The notes below the pieces were generated by a model. It saw nothing but the letters and a program-made list of their open reading frames with translations, did no database searches and had not been told where the DNA came from. Shown piece by piece: positions 1 through 12,235 of a stretch of DNA of 64,000 bases. Position numbers and translations under genes: made by a program. The DNA is from Takakia lepidozioides (lineage: Eukaryota > Streptophyta > Takakiopsida > Takakiales > Takakiaceae). The DNA lies in NCBI GenBank assembly GCA_030704615.1, contig CM060731.1, forward strand, positions 64,894,756 to 64,958,755, given 5' to 3'. Each line of letters starts with the position of its first letter. The stretch's first letter is position 1.

Positions 1-2960
1 AGCTATGGAATGAATACTTCTCCGACCCCAATCAATGGTGGAACAAGCGAGGCAAGAAAGTGAATGCTGTTGGATTACAAAGAAAAGCAGATGCAATTAG
101 CATATGAGCTAGTGTGATAAGTAGGGTTGGGTTATTTGTTAGAACAAATCATTGTCAGTTGCTTGCAGCAATGCGAAGATCTATGCATGATTTGTGCAGA
201 GGGGCAGATAGCTGAAGGAGCAAGGATAGAGTGTGCGTCCAGATTCATCCAAGAGGGCCGGATTTCAAGCACAAGATTACCTATGATTCCGTGTGGATCA
301 ATAGCTACACGAAACCTGCATGGGTAGATGGTCAACTGGAAGCAGCACCGGCACCGGCACAGTTGATAAAGTGAGGCAGACCACAGCTTCTAAAAGAGGA
401 CCAAGAGAGGGAGTCCACAATGACTCTTCTGGGACTTCTGGGCATGTGAAGATGCTTTGTGAAGCTGACTGACTAACAGCTCTACAGACTTTAAACCAAA
501 GAAGAGGCATTTCAGCAGATTCAGATACGTATGTCTATTTCTTGCATAAGTGCATCAAGATGAAAGGCCTGGAAGCTGGAAAGCAAGTGCGTGCATGGGG
601 ATATCATCAAAGCTAGAATTGTACCAAATGTCATTATGAACAATACCCTGGTGGACTGGTATGCAAAATGTGGGTGCATCGAACCCTAGACAAGGGCAAA
701 GAGGTGCATGGGGATATCATCAAAGCTGGAATTGTACCAAATGTCATTATGAACACTACCCTGGAAGCTCTGGAAAAGGGCAAAGAGGTCCATGGCAACA
801 TCTTCAGAGCTGGAATTGTACCAAATGTCATTCTAAACAATACCCTGGTGGACATGTATGCAAAATGTGGGTGCATCGAGGATGCAAAGGGAGTCCCCCA
901 TGGGTCATGACACAAGGTCGAGGACAATGTCGTGAGGGCACCTTCTTCTTCAACCTATTTCAGCCTGTTTTGCCCTCTCATCAGACTCATCCCTGAATTT
1001 GCATCATGTTGAATTCTGTAATTTAGCTTGTTGGGTGGATCTGCATGGGATAGCTGAAGGAGCAGGGATAGAGTGTGGGTCCAGATTCATTCAAGAGGGC
1101 CAGATTTCAAGCTCCAGATTACGTATGACTCCCTGTGGATCAATAGCTACAAGAAACCTGCATGGGTAGGTCGTGTTGTGACATCTCCCATGGATGCTGA
1201 AGACAAGTTGTGCTAAAAAACAGAGTGTGCCCTCGTACGATCGACCACCTTAATTAGCAACCAGTCCTAACAAAGATGGTATTTCTGAAGGGTTGTATGG
1301 TGAAGAGAAGCATGAATTGAAGAGAGAGGATGTTGCAGAGGAAGGCAATAATCAAGGAGGTTCTCCAAAGAATTCAATGCATTTGGCGTTCCCTGATAGC
1401 AATGAGGTCGTAATAGATGGAGTACTCAGTCAGAGCAAGGGAGTGAGGGTGTAGGGATATGTCAAAAGACCAGCGCGCATTTGGACACTAGGAGATGCAG
1501 AAGTGAGGTTGATGAGGTCAGAGAGATGGACATGGAACAGGAAGGAAACAAGGTAGAGGATGAGGTTGGGCGCTCCCTATCCTATGATACACGGGCAGCA
1601 AGTCAAAAAAAATATTTACTTTGATGCAATGACAAGTGAGGTTGGAGGATGAAGGTCAAGCGATGACAACGATGATCTGAATCCGAACTGGGGTAAGAGT
1701 AGTCCAATTGGTATTCCAGGGGCACACTCAAGTTCAGATACCCTGTTCACAGTGGTCAAGGATGAGGGCACCCTCTGGCCTCTCTCAGAATCATTGCCAG
1801 ATGTAAGGTACCCATCTGCGAGTGGGCAAATGTCTAATGTTCAGACTAGTTTGAGTCGCTCAGTGGGTTCAGAGCCAACTGGAAGCTACAGCAGCAGCAG
1901 CAGCACAATTGATAAAACAAGACACTGCTAATGAAGGCACCTTCTTCAACACATTTCACCCTGTTTTTCCCTCTTATCAGTAGTGGCTCTAAATTTTCAT
2001 GTTGAATTCTGCAAGTTAGCTGGTTGAGTAAACCTTTGTAGTTTGGAGTGACTTTGACATGATAAGTACTGCCAATGTGACAACAGGAAAGAATCCAGAA
2101 AGAGGTAACGGAGACCACAAGAAGTTGTGGAATGAATACTTTTCTGACCCTAGTCAATGGTGGGACAATCAAGGCAAAAAGATGAATGCCTGTTGGATTA
2201 CAGAGAGTAGAAGATGCAATTGAGCATAGGAACTAGTGTGATAAGTTGAGTTGCCTAGGTGTTTCCTAGAACAATTTGAGGCTTTTATTGTCAGCTGCTA
2301 GCAGCAAGGCAATGGTGAATGCATGATTTGGGCAGAGGCATGGATAGTTGAAGGAGCAGGGATAGAGTGTGGGTCCAGATTCATCGAAGAGGGCCGGACT
2401 TCAAGCTCCAAATTACCTACGATTCCTTGTGGATCAATAGCTACTAGCAACCTGCATGGGTAGATGGTCAACTGGAAGCTGCAGCAGCAACGGCGGAATT
2501 GATAAAATTAGGCACTGCTAATGAAGTCACCTTCTTCAACACATTTCACCTTGTTTTTCCTTCTTATCAGAATTGACCCTAAGTTTCCATGTTGAATTCT
2601 GCAAGTTAGCTGGTTGAGTGAACCTTTGATAGTTTGGAATGACGTTGACATGATACTGCCAATGTGACAACAGGAAAGTATCCAGAAATAGGTAACAAAG
2701 ATGAGGGGAAGCTGTGGAATGCATACTTTTCTTACCCAATCAATGGTGGGACAATCGAGGCAAGAAGGTGAATGTCTGTTTGATTATAGAGAGTATCAGA
2801 TGCAATTGAGCATAAGTTGAGTTGGGTGTTTCCTAGAACAAATCTAGGCTGTCATCGTCAGCTGCTAGCAGTAAGACAAGGATGTATGCATGATTTGTGC
2901 ATAGGCATGGATAGGTGAAGGAGCAGGGATAGAGTGTGGGCCCAGATTCATCCAAGAGGG
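1..2960 (+). repeat. Duplicated segment with OSB-like motif copies
   Basis: At least three diverged copies of one several-hundred-base segment lie head to tail (about 1-350, 2040-2500 and 2600-2960, partial copies near 1020-1170 and 1860-2040). Each main copy carries a short coding-like stretch at 3-107, 2122-2223 and 2711-2818 reading L-W-N-E-Y-F-S-D-P-x-Q-W-W-(D/N)-x-(R/Q)-G-K-K. This resembles the PDF motif of plant organellar single-stranded DNA-binding (OSB) proteins, which bind organellar DNA and limit recombination. The third copy is frameshifted and all end in stops within about 35 codons, so these are fragments and not a gene. The OSB match is from memory of the motif. The duplication itself is seen directly. 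Confidence 0.45.
512..910 (+). pseudogene. PPR protein fragment
   Basis: The stretch reads S-D-T-Y-V-Y-F-L-H-K-C, then L-E-A-G-K-Q-V, and then two near-identical runs of GKEVHG(D/N)I with (K/R)AGIVPNVI. It ends N-N-T-L-V-D-M-Y-A-K-C-G and runs into a stop after 910. These are PLS-class pentatricopeptide motifs, which in intact proteins bind organellar RNA. The frame changes near 600 and 660, a stop interrupts the first motif, and the segment around 600-660 is re-duplicated at 720-850. No start codon or complete PPR array is present. This is a decayed fragment. Confidence 0.7.
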
Positions 2961-2963
2961 CCA

Positions 2964-3370
2964 GAAAAAGGTCCATGGTGACATCGTCAAAGCTAGAATT
3001 GTACCGGATGTCATTCTGAAATACACTGCCCTGGTGGATGTATGCCAAATGTGGGTGCATTAAGGATGTGAAGGGAGTTTTCAACACTATGGCTGAACGA
3101 GATGTGGTGCCATGGAACTCGATGCTTGCAGGGTATGCACAGCAGAGACGTGGTATGGAGGCTTTGGAGACCTATGATCAAATGATGGGGGAAGGGGTGA
3201 AGCCCGACCACATCACGTTTTTGTGCATTTGCAATGCATGTGGAAGCCTGGCAGCTCTGGAAAAGGGCACAGAAGTCCATGGCAACATTGTCAGAGCTAG
3301 AATTTTACCAAATGTCATTCTGAACAATACCCTCGTGGACATGTACATGCAAAATGTGGGTGCACCCTAT
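2964..3370 (+). pseudogene. PPR protein fragment
   Basis: The frame from 3038 reads MYAKCGCIKDVKGVF, then a DVVPWNSMLAGYAQQ motif, then HITFLCICNACGSLAALEKG and GTEVHGNIVRARILPNVIL. It is one PLS triplet of a plant pentatricopeptide protein, followed by the start of the next MYAKCG motif (reading MYMQNVGAP), where the frame shifts at about 3345. It lies directly after the third copy of the duplicated segment. Upstream (2964-3037) the same family continues in another frame. There is no start or stop in a sensible place, so it is a fragment. The family call is secure; function is unlikely. Confidence 0.7.
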
Positions 3371-4685
3371 CCTGCTGATTTGTTGTTGTGCTGGAACAGT
3401 AGCAAACGTAGAAAGACATATGCATTTTATATCTGTTGCTATCTTCAGTGCATATGTAGTGTCCTTTGCACTTTGTCAGACTATTGTTTGCAGAGGAGCC
3501 GGATTTTGGGACTCCGGTGCTATATTGTAAATTTGACTGGCAGCAGTTTAAGATAAGCTCTTACATCTACTGTTGTCTTTAAGTGCCTATGTTTTGTCCT
3601 TTGCACTTGCTAACTTTGTTCTTTCTTGTGATTCTTGCCTGTGAATAAAGCATTCATTTTTTGTCTTTTTGTTCTTCCCTTTGTTCTTCTCTTTGTTTAG
3701 TATTGAATAATACTAACTCTAATCTCTACTAACCCTAACGAGATAAACATAGTCGTGATTCTGACTGTCCAATACATTTAAAAGTTTAAAACAACCCCTC
3801 ATATGACACCATGTGTCCTCATATCAACATGTCATAGTCAGGATCATGACTGCAAGACCTTATCAATACATGCCACGTGTCTACATATCAGGATGTTTGT
3901 TGTCAGGACAATGACCGTAAGACCTCTCGTTATATGCCACGTGTCCAGATATTAGCATGGTTGTAGTCAGGATGATGACTGCAGATCCTCCTCATGGTTA
4001 TGCCACGTGGCAGTTTCGGGAGACGCCATATGGCGCACATCCACAAAACCTCCTGGACTTATTAAAAAAAGACACGTGTACAATTTGCAGCAGCACACTA
4101 AGTCATGTATGGTAGAAGTACATATGACTACCACATGACAGTGAGATGTATCACTTGGTTTATCTGACTGCAGTCATCCATGACCGACCATACTGTACTC
4201 ATTGTATTCACTTGGTTTGCACGACTTAAAGTCATTGCAGTCATATGTACCGTTTATGACTACGAGATAGTTATATATACAGTCATATATACCGCGATCT
4301 GTTGTAGTGAAAGTACCGGTGGTTTCCTTCATAGATGTACAACCACTTGTTGCTTAAAAACTCCCAGGTTCATCCGAGTCGACTTACTGCATGGGCCAAT
4401 ATGATCAGGAAATCTACTGCCCTTAAGTTCCTGGATATAACCTCTTAAGTATTTCCTTCACATCTCTGAATTGCTCGCTCATACTATGAAAACAACGCAC
4501 GAGTTCATTGTTTATCATACACAGTGTTACATAGCTAACGTTCGGCACCCCAACATGGTTTATCGCATGCCTGTTTTCCACTCTTCCATTGTCCACTGTC
4601 CTAACAAATAACTAGAGAGAAGCAATAAGGGGTACATGAGAATGGGCAAAACCTAAAGATTGCCCCTCCTACGAAAGTGCCTTGG
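3371..4685. other. Non-genic stretch
   Basis: Outside the G-box tandem repeat I see only short open frames without family signals. 4180-4330 is rich in GTCATATGTACC-like and ATATATAC words. No gene is supported here. Confidence 0.5.
3790..4012 (+). repeat. Tandem repeat with G-box (CACGTG) in each unit
   Basis: Three to four units of about 65 bp follow each other. Each holds a variant of GTCAGGATNATGACTGCA and a GCCACGTG(T/G)C core; CACGTG falls at about 3874, 3938 and 4004, with a diverged unit (CCATGTGTCC) at 3808. CACGTG is the plant G-box bound by bZIP and bHLH factors. No recognisable gene starts downstream, so a promoter role is only a possibility. Confidence 0.6.
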
Positions 4686-4689
4686 ATTT

Positions 4690-4860
4690 TCCTCTACGGA
4701 GGCAACGCTTGTGTCTGCAGTTCACATCTAATTCTTCCCCATTCTCAGGTGAGGTGAAGGGCGAGCGCTAATGGAACTGCCAGCATGTTGGGAGGGTGTC
4801 GTTCCAATCAACAGTGGCATCTGAGGTTCTGCAGCAGAGGAACATCCATATATTCTAACA
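4690..4860 (-). mobile_element. Diverged LINE 3'-end-like repeat
   Basis: This stretch is recognisably related to 57150-57290. Both have TTCACATCTAA(G/T)TCTTCC, then GAACTGCCAGCATGT, then a GTCGTTCCA(A/C) word and CTGAGGTTCT. The second copy lies just past the end of a LINE zinc-binding ORF on the minus strand, so both are probably LINE 3' ends on that strand. The orientation and class are inferred from the second copy. Confidence 0.4.
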
Positions 4861-4869
4861 AAAAAAAGA

Positions 4870-7239
4870 AGGCATATTATCTCACAGGGTCATTTGCCCC
4901 AATTGCTATTGCCCTGTATTGGACCATTTGTACTGTCTGGTATCTCATTTTGAATCTGCTGTTTTTCGCCTTAACGTACAAGTCGGAGTTGAAAAGCCAT
5001 GGTGGAAGGGAGCTTAACAAAGACTTCGTTTCATACCTTTGAACGACCGAAGCCGAAGTCCACCCAAAGATGAAATGCTTCATAAAGGTGGCATCTTTGC
5101 AGGCCCACGTCGATGGTGGGAAGCACATGCTGCTTCCAGCTTGAAGCGACAACTCAACATTCTTGTCCATCGTGATCTCATGGAATGTTGAAACGACAAG
5201 GTATGACGTACAAACTGTCCCTGGTCGAAGATCGGGTCTTGCAAATTATGGAGGTGTCAAAAGTAAGCAAATCATCAATCCTCAGCTTGTTCGATATCCC
5301 CTTTGCTACACTCAGAGCATCTCTTATTTCATTTCTAGGTTGTTATAATCGCCTTACAAATTACATGTCCAAAACCGGGCCTAACTCTTTTCTGCACCTG
5401 TAGAATGTCTCCTGCAACTTGCAGTTGCTCGGGTCATTGTGACAATACACACATGTGGTGGCACACCGGTCAGGTCTTTAATACACAAATTCCGACTGCT
5501 GGCTAAGACATGTTCTCCTTCATATTGCAGCTTCCAATCTCTTAAGCAAGTTTAGAATGGTAGAACTTTGCGTCTCCTGCACAATGTCCTGTCCGGTCCT
5601 GTCAAATAATTACGAGCACTAGTTGTTAGCAGGTAGCTAGTATATGCTACCACGCTGCGATGACATGTTATAGGTTGATCTGAAGCGTTATATATATGGG
5701 ATAGACATTGCATTATTTTTGTCCAGACATGATTTGTTTATTTGGAAACAGTAGCTAAAATATTTTCTTTTAATAGTTGTACTGTGTTGTTTTGACATTA
5801 ATGAACAACATGCTAATGTATTAATCTCAAATCAGAGGAGGTGGAAATTCAAGATATCGTAGATTTAAAATTTTGCTGACTACAACATATTTGGCATTGC
5901 GATAGCTTTGCAGTGAGGGTGTCATATCATTTTAATCCAAGCCGGAATGCTTCCCATTAGCTACGTGCAAAGATACATTTTTCCAAAAAAATTCAAGATA
6001 TCTTTACGCTTTATGACTTGTAAAACCAGGTATAGTCGGTCACCTACAATGAGGATCGGCTCTAGCTGGTTTTCGAAGCGCATGGTGCAAGCCGCAATGA
6101 TTGCGTTACATTCAAACTTCATATAAAACAAAAGTCTCATTAGGAGGCAACCACATGCCATGCACTTAAGTTCATTTGTCTTATTTGACCTGAATGATAA
6201 TGTCAACCATGCTTATATGCTTGGGCTTTCATAATAATGACTTCTCATCCATGGTCATACATTTTCTCATCAATAATTATTACTCTACATCCTAGTCATA
6301 CCATCCATATCACATTGTTAAAAATTCATCCACAAGGTCATCCAGATGGTATCATCCGCACATCATCCAGCAATCATTGCTTAAGGGCTCATCCCACATA
6401 TAAATATGTGGAGCCCTCATTTGTTCCTCGCTGAGGTTTTTCCTCGAGCTCCTTAAGGTAAGCCTTCACTTTTCTTTTGTTATTTTGTGTTGTATTTTGG
6501 TTTGAGTTTTTGTTTTTATTTTTATTTATCTTATGTTTGTTATTATTGTATATTATACCTTATTATATGGAGTGGCCACACCGTTACACTGACGGGACCT
6601 TGGTCGGTCAGACTTGGTACCAATTGACTTCTTCGACGTATTCTCAAGGTGCGGTAAGTCATCCACCGATTAATTTCTCAAACTTACTTTGTAATGTATT
6701 TTTTTTTTCTTCAGTATGGAATCGGCCCGCGCCCGTAACTCACTCACTCATTTGTATTAATCCAAATATGTATTGTGTAATGTATATGTAATATATATTT
6801 TGTGTAATATTATATTGCATGACATATTGTAGGCATTCTTATATACGCCGACCCGCCCGATTTGGAGTGTGGACGTCGTCACACTCATTGGTTTTCGTCA
6901 CGTAAGATTCTAACCGCCATCCAATGGTGTCCCATGACCACATTATTTTGGTATTTGAATTGCATACGAATAATTTGAATTTCATGCCTTCATTCATGGT
7001 AACTAATATAATCATAAGTAACTTCTGACCTGAATAATTAAATTATGAATTGATTAATAATCATAATCAATTTAAAATTACCAATACTTGAAGAATATCA
7101 TACTCTCATTATTTGTAGTTGTGATATTAATATTTTGGAGTATTAATAAATATTTTAAAATAATTCATCAATCATATAGTAATATTAAGAAATGATCGTA
7201 CTAATGGTATGATCATTATGTATTACATCAATAAAATAT
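4870..7239. other. Non-genic stretch, mostly AT-rich
   Basis: No recognisable gene. Open frames such as 4877-5170 (minus) and 5163-5403 (plus) show no family motif. The words at 5830-5870 (AGAGGAGGTGGAAATTCAAG and its downstream flank) recur at 8830-8880, bracketing about 3 kb. 6930-7240 is strongly AT-rich. Confidence 0.5.
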
Positions 7240-7248
7240 AATGTACAT

Positions 7249-7416
7249 CGTAACAGGCACATACCACCTCGGAAGTGGTTGTGGGTTCAATCCACCGATT
7301 GCTGTCACAAATGTGTCCACCTTCATAACGGAAGGCAGTAACCTATTGTGGTGAAGAGACACCATAATTTACGCTTCATTGGGGAGACCGTCGGATGTCA
7401 AATATTATATTATATT
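7249..7416 (+). mobile_element. tRNA-derived SINE with target-site duplication
   Basis: A SINE copy with a good B box (GGTTCAATCC near 7291) and a 3' end reading GACACCATAATTTACGC, then a GGAGAC / GTC-AATATTATA tail. It is flanked by the 9-bp direct repeat AATGTACAT at 7240-7248 and 7417-7425. Related copies lie at 59556-59706 and 45755-45817. The A-box end is truncated here: the copy begins at the segment corresponding to GCACATACCACC. SINEs are non-coding, pol III-transcribed and moved by LINE enzymes. Confidence 0.75.
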
Positions 7417-7586
7417 AATGTACATGCTCCAAACCAAGTTATGTTCAACCAAATTATGAATTGAAATAATATACATGATAATATCTAATTACTATGGTTA
7501 TACATTTTTATTCTATTAATATCTACTTATTGTCAATGGCCTCTAAGTATGCAATCTTGTGTTTTGGTGGTTCAATGTGATGTAGT

Positions 7587-8670
7587 ATGGATGCGGATGA
7601 CCCGAATTTGTCCAGGGATTATGAGCCACATTCTAGACCGACTGCAAAGCCTCCACGTCGTCGTGCCCCTCATATTCTCCCAGAGTTAGCCACACCATGG
7701 ACATGATAGCTAGTATTCACTAGTGGGGATAACAATCGTCAGAGACCACTGCGTCACAGTCAGTCTTCACCGGTGCACGAGGGTGTTGTTCGTCCTACAG
7801 TCACCATCGATGATGACGGTGATAGTGATGAGACTCCCCATCACATGGATGTTGACCCTGTTCCTGATCCACATGCTCTCCCTCTACTTACGGAGGATGA
7901 GCTAGAGGTAGCATTGGAGAGTATCGAACTTGTACATCGGGTCGTAGCGATAGTGTTGACAGTGCACCCATTGTGCCACCTGTTCATGGCATGGATATAT
8001 CGAGTGGGGGACCAGCTTGTGGATGCAAACACCCGATGGAGATTGCCTATTGATGAGTTACATAGGTATTCTGGTGCATATGACCGACGCCGGAGGCAGT
8101 TCAGGTGGGGCATGACATATTTGGCATCCGCTGTCACCGGTGTGCCAATGACGGACTGCAGTGACATTGAGATCTCACGCGCTATAGGATACATTGGTCA
8201 GAGCCCAGACCATCGTCATTTGGCATTAGATTCTATTGTTCAGACTTGGGATGTATGGGGCTCCATTCGTGATCGTGAGGCTCAACATCTTATGGCCACG
8301 ATACGTGAGTGTTTTGACCCGACACGGATGACCGCACTGATGGTTGATGCTAGGATGACACACAAGATCCTCCGATTACTGAAGTCGTTTGATGTTCACG
8401 GAGTTTTTAAGAACATTAATTCGACTAATGTTGTACAACGGATGAAGGTATGTTTATATTTTATGTTTATTTGTTTATATATTTTGCATAAATCCATGTA
8501 CGTAACATTTTTAATTTAGTTTAAATGAATGTATCATGTGGCAATGGGGGGTTAATGTTCACTTTATTTATTCAGGATTTCTACGAAGAGGCATCTGCAG
8601 GGCTTGGTTGGAGTCGTACCGATGGTTTCACATACGGAGTGCAAGTTGACAACGTTGAGGCATAGGTCAT
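7587..8670 (+). pseudogene. Unrecognised broken ORF, possibly transposon-derived
   Basis: An ATG at 7587 opens a frame (MDADDPNLSRDYEPHSRP and so on) stopped by TGA-TAG at 7704-7709. The same frame resumes and runs open to 8519. It holds an acidic D-D-D-G-D-S-D-E-T stretch and then a folded-looking segment with R-W-R-L-P-I-D-E-L-H-R-Y-S-G and W-D-V-W-G-S-I-R-D-R-E. A plausible GT donor at about 8447 and AG acceptor at 8576 would join it to D-F-Y-E-E-A-S-A-G-L-G-W, which stops at 8665. I do not recognise the family. The two adjacent stops and isolation suggest a decayed transposon gene. Confidence 0.35.
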
Positions 8671-8679
8671 GTATATGAT

Positions 8680-10045
8680 TTTGTGTTATGAGAAACGTTC
8701 CGGTTATAAATGGTTGGTGATCGAGTTGTGGTGAAACTCGGTATTGACTTGCGGCTGCACTATGGCAAAGGTGGACATGTATGTTTGTCAATCATATAAA
8801 ACGGTTTTGGTGCTAGTGGCTCTCCATCATAAATCAAATCAGAGGAGGTGGAAATTCAAGAAAATTTAAAATTTTGCTAAGTAGAGCGTATTCGGTGTTC
8901 AGTGATTGTGTTTCAAATGGTGCTAGTGGCTCACAATCTTTGCAGTAGCGCTTGGCTTTGTTTGAGTGTTTTGCAAGTAACAATGTAAATTTAATTTGGT
9001 TGTTGCAGAGACCAAGCAAACTCCCCGGACAACACCACCCAGGTTGAAGAGATGGAAACGCCAAGCTCAAGGTCTATGTGTAGCAGAAACTTACCAAAGG
9101 TGTGAACGTGCTGACAACATGAAATGGTGTCAGAAGAATGGGCCATAATTCCGAGACTTGAAGAACTAGTCCACCATTGAACAGCTGAAGACCTGCAGTA
9201 GACACCGACTGTCTAGGCTGTGAGGCTTATCCTTCAAGAAACCATAGCTGTCTTTATTACTACAGGTGGTTCAAGAGGAAAGTGGGACAAATGCTATCCA
9301 AAGTTGTAAAACTTGAATGCACAGGCACGCTTGTACACCCAAAGTGGCTCATAGCTCAAGTATAGCTCAAATATATGGTGAAAACGTGAAAACCACATCT
9401 AAGCACGGACAAGACCTAAAATCACCCAATTTGCCACTCTGCTTTGGAAAATCTCACCCTGGGATTGCTACTGGTAGTCACCACGTAGGCAATTGGTTAT
9501 GGCTGCTGCCCTTGAAGGTTGAGACCCAACAAATTTCAGTTTGTTGGCGGCTCTGCACTTTCGAATTTGCTGTGTGCAAAGAATGATCTGGAAAAGAGCT
9601 TTGAGGTAAGTGGCGCTCATGGGGATAACAAAACCAGTTTCCAGGCTGTTCTTTTCCCCTTTTGTTGAGGTAAATGGAGCTCATCGGGCAAATACAATAG
9701 TTTTCCTGTTTACTTCCCCCCCTTGTTCAGGTGTCAGAGTAAAGGTCATGGGGGAAAACAAAATGCCCTTTTATAACACTTTCATTTCATTCCATGTCGC
9801 TACACGGAAAGCTCCTGGTGAAACGTGAGAGGTCTGCGGAACTCATCCTCATCTCTAGGAACTCTTCACGAAAGCTCCAAAGTTGATTGCAAGAGATTCA
9901 CAAAAGTTCTAGAAAGTTAGCGAAGTAACAACAAACAGCCCGTGGGCCGAGCTATACATATCTAACATTGCCATATTCTAGACTTCGGAAGAAGTCACGA
10001 ATGATGATTCTCTTCCCATACAACTTGCATTTGGGAGATGACTTC
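8680..10045. other. Non-genic stretch
   Basis: No family signal in any frame. 8830-8880 repeats words of 5830-5870. Short frames at 9317-9828 show no motif. Confidence 0.45.
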
Positions 10046-11411
10046 TTATTTCAAAATGTCATTGAATAGACAGTAAAGCTCCTTGTCTGAGGAGGGTTTC
10101 TTCGGCAAATGAAATTCTTCGGGGTCCACATGAACTCCACTTGCATACAAGTGCTGTTTCTTCATCAAATGAAATTCATTGGGGTCCAGATGAACTCCAC
10201 TTGCATACAAGTGTTGCACGCGTTCTTCGACTACGTAGTCCCTGTAGAGACGAGGATGGTCATCGTCAATGAGTTCTGTATTGGAGATACGCGTGTGGTG
10301 TTTGAATGTCCAAATCCGACTACATTTGACAAACGCGGTGTGTCTTTGCTCGTCATCACCCGATCAATGCCGCTGGGTATCTTCCATTGCAGGTAACCTG
10401 ATGTCCAGAGAGAAATGTCAGATGGATGTGTGTAACTACTAAGGAGGGAGGTCAGGCGAGCAAGGAAGACGGGGTCATTCCCAAAAAACCCATCTCTTTG
10501 GTATGACATCGGTCATTCCAAAGTACGCACAAGATCAAAGAAGCTCCACCTAACCTACCGACATTAGAAAACTTAGTAGAAAAGGCAGAAATGCCAGTGG
10601 TGAAGGAGCTCCTTTCCGCCTCTAATATACCACAACACAAAAACGAGTCTAAATGGAAAGTCATCTGTGCACACCAACCATCTAGAGGGAGTACTCTTCA
10701 ATCATGAGGTGGACTCCGAGTTGGGTACCAGGTTACAGCGTCTTATACGTTATATATGTCATAATGCCAATCTAGTGCTCGTAATTGATTTGCAGTTGCC
10801 TATGAGCATAGCTCGGAAATTCCTCAGATATACTATGGTGCACGTAGATGCAAGAAGATCACGGTATCATTATGGAAAGAGTTACGCTATGCCTTTGGAC
10901 AACTCAAATTATATTATATGGTTCGGATAGTGAATCTTACCTCCAGTTGGTCGCCTGCAAGGACAAACAGAGAATTAGGAACAGGTTTGCAGTTCACCCA
11001 TTCACCCTTGACAAGAAACTGCAACGCTGGATGCGGCACATCCTCTTGGGCGAACACTGTGATCATGGAGATGTCTGTGTGGGCCGAAGCAGATATTGGA
11101 TTTGGCAATCCTTCTTTCTCCCAGTCACAGGCGGGATAATACGTTGGCTTAAGAGAAACAAGGGGATCCGTGATCACATGGTTAACGTGCGCGAGGCGCC
11201 AGCCGACTTTGAGAAATGAGACCAATGACATGTTTACAAAATACAGCATAGTCCTCGCCAGATTCCTGTATGGTCTGCCTGTTAAGAATTCACCGCCCAA
11301 GATATCAAAACGATCCTCCCAAGCACTACGTAGCATGAGACAATCAAAGACTAACTCAGCCCTGGATGTAGACCGTTCGACATACCTCCTCTGGTCCATC
11401 GATCCCTGCAA
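10046..11411 (-). pseudogene. 2-oxoglutarate/Fe(II) dioxygenase pseudogene
   Basis: Exon A (11411-10941) encodes the middle of a plant DOXC-type oxygenase: D-P-L-V-S-L-K-P-T-Y-Y-P-A-C, then the iron ligands in S-A-H-T-D-I-S, then the V-F-A-Q-E-D-V segment and L-A-G-D-Q-L-E. A GTAAGA donor follows. Exon B starts at 10397 in phase and reads V-T-C-N-G-R-Y, as expected after G-D-Q-L-E. It then shifts frame. The usual H-R-V motif reads D-R-V-M-T-S, so the second iron-binding histidine is lost. A second shift precedes E-L-I-D-D-D-H-P-R-L-Y-R-D-Y. The C terminus holds an in-frame 60-bp duplication and ends at TAA 10046-10048. The N-terminal DIOX_N half is missing. Two frameshifts and the lost ligand make this non-functional. 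Confidence 0.75.
10105..10213. repeat. 60-bp tandem duplication
   Basis: TGAACTCCACTTGCATACAA occurs twice exactly 60 bp apart, within GAAATTC(T/A)T(C/T)GGGGTCCA(C/G)A context. On the minus strand it duplicates 20 residues beginning HLYASGVH at the C terminus of the oxygenase pseudogene. Confidence 0.9.
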
Positions 11412-12066
11412 AGTCCATGATGGGAATGTTCTTTTGAGGGGGCTGTCTTCAAGAGTTACGTACTTTCATCCATTTATATCATCCACATTTGGCGAATTCA
11501 TCCATCTTTTTCTTTTTTTTCCCTTGTAGAAGTTTGGCGATTTCATCCATGAAAAAACAGGGAATTTGCGACAGAATATTCCATTTTAATGTTTTGAGGT
11601 CGCCATTTGGCGAATTTTCGCCAAAAAAAAAAAACACAGTTCCACACCCGCATACCAGCTGGATGCATCAGGCCCCAGCTAGGGAATTCCAAAAAGGCCT
11701 TGATGTGAAATGCATCGCAATTCAGTTGATCAGCCCCCTAAAAGTGCGCAATTCAATTGAACTGCTAAAACTACCGTAGTGGGAAGGCTGATCCGGCACT
11801 AAATAATTAGAAATGTATCTGCCTAATAATTAAGTGAAAATTTAAGAAAAACTGCCGAAATTCCAGAAACTTTATAAAAAAATGCCTTAAATCTCAAACA
11901 AACTCCAAATATCAAATCTCCAAATGCATGTTTCAAGGCATAAAGCTCTAGGAAAATATTTTCCTTAGCTCTGAGAAATCCTAGAATAATTGGCTGAACA
12001 ATCACTGCATTTGATGATTGACCAGTCGGATGCTCTCAGGGCTCTTAACAACCCACATAATTTGTT
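11412..12066. other. Non-genic stretch
   Basis: No coding signal. 11510-11640 carries four CATTTGGCGAATT / TTGGCGAATTTTCGCC-type words, a small inverted cluster of unknown meaning. Confidence 0.4.
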
Positions 12067-12067
12067 T

Positions 12068-12165
12068 TTTTTTTGGTACCATACCACACCGGTCAGTAGC
12101 AAGATTTGACCCCAGAATCATCTGGGTGGCACTTAACCATCTGAGCTACTTCACTGTTGGTACAT
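12068..12165 (-). mobile_element. tRNA-like SINE head
   Basis: Read on the minus strand it gives TAGCTCAGATGGTTAAGTG (a very good pol III A box), then GGGGTCAAATCTTGC (B-box-like) about 35 bp further on. The acceptor stem and CCA-side pairing of a real tRNA are absent, so this is more likely a SINE or tRNA relic. Only one copy is in the window. Confidence 0.5.
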
Positions 12166-12235
12166 AATTCTCTTACCACATCTGGTACCAGTAGATAGAG
12201 CAAGTTCATCCAGGGAGTCACAGCCGAATTACTTA

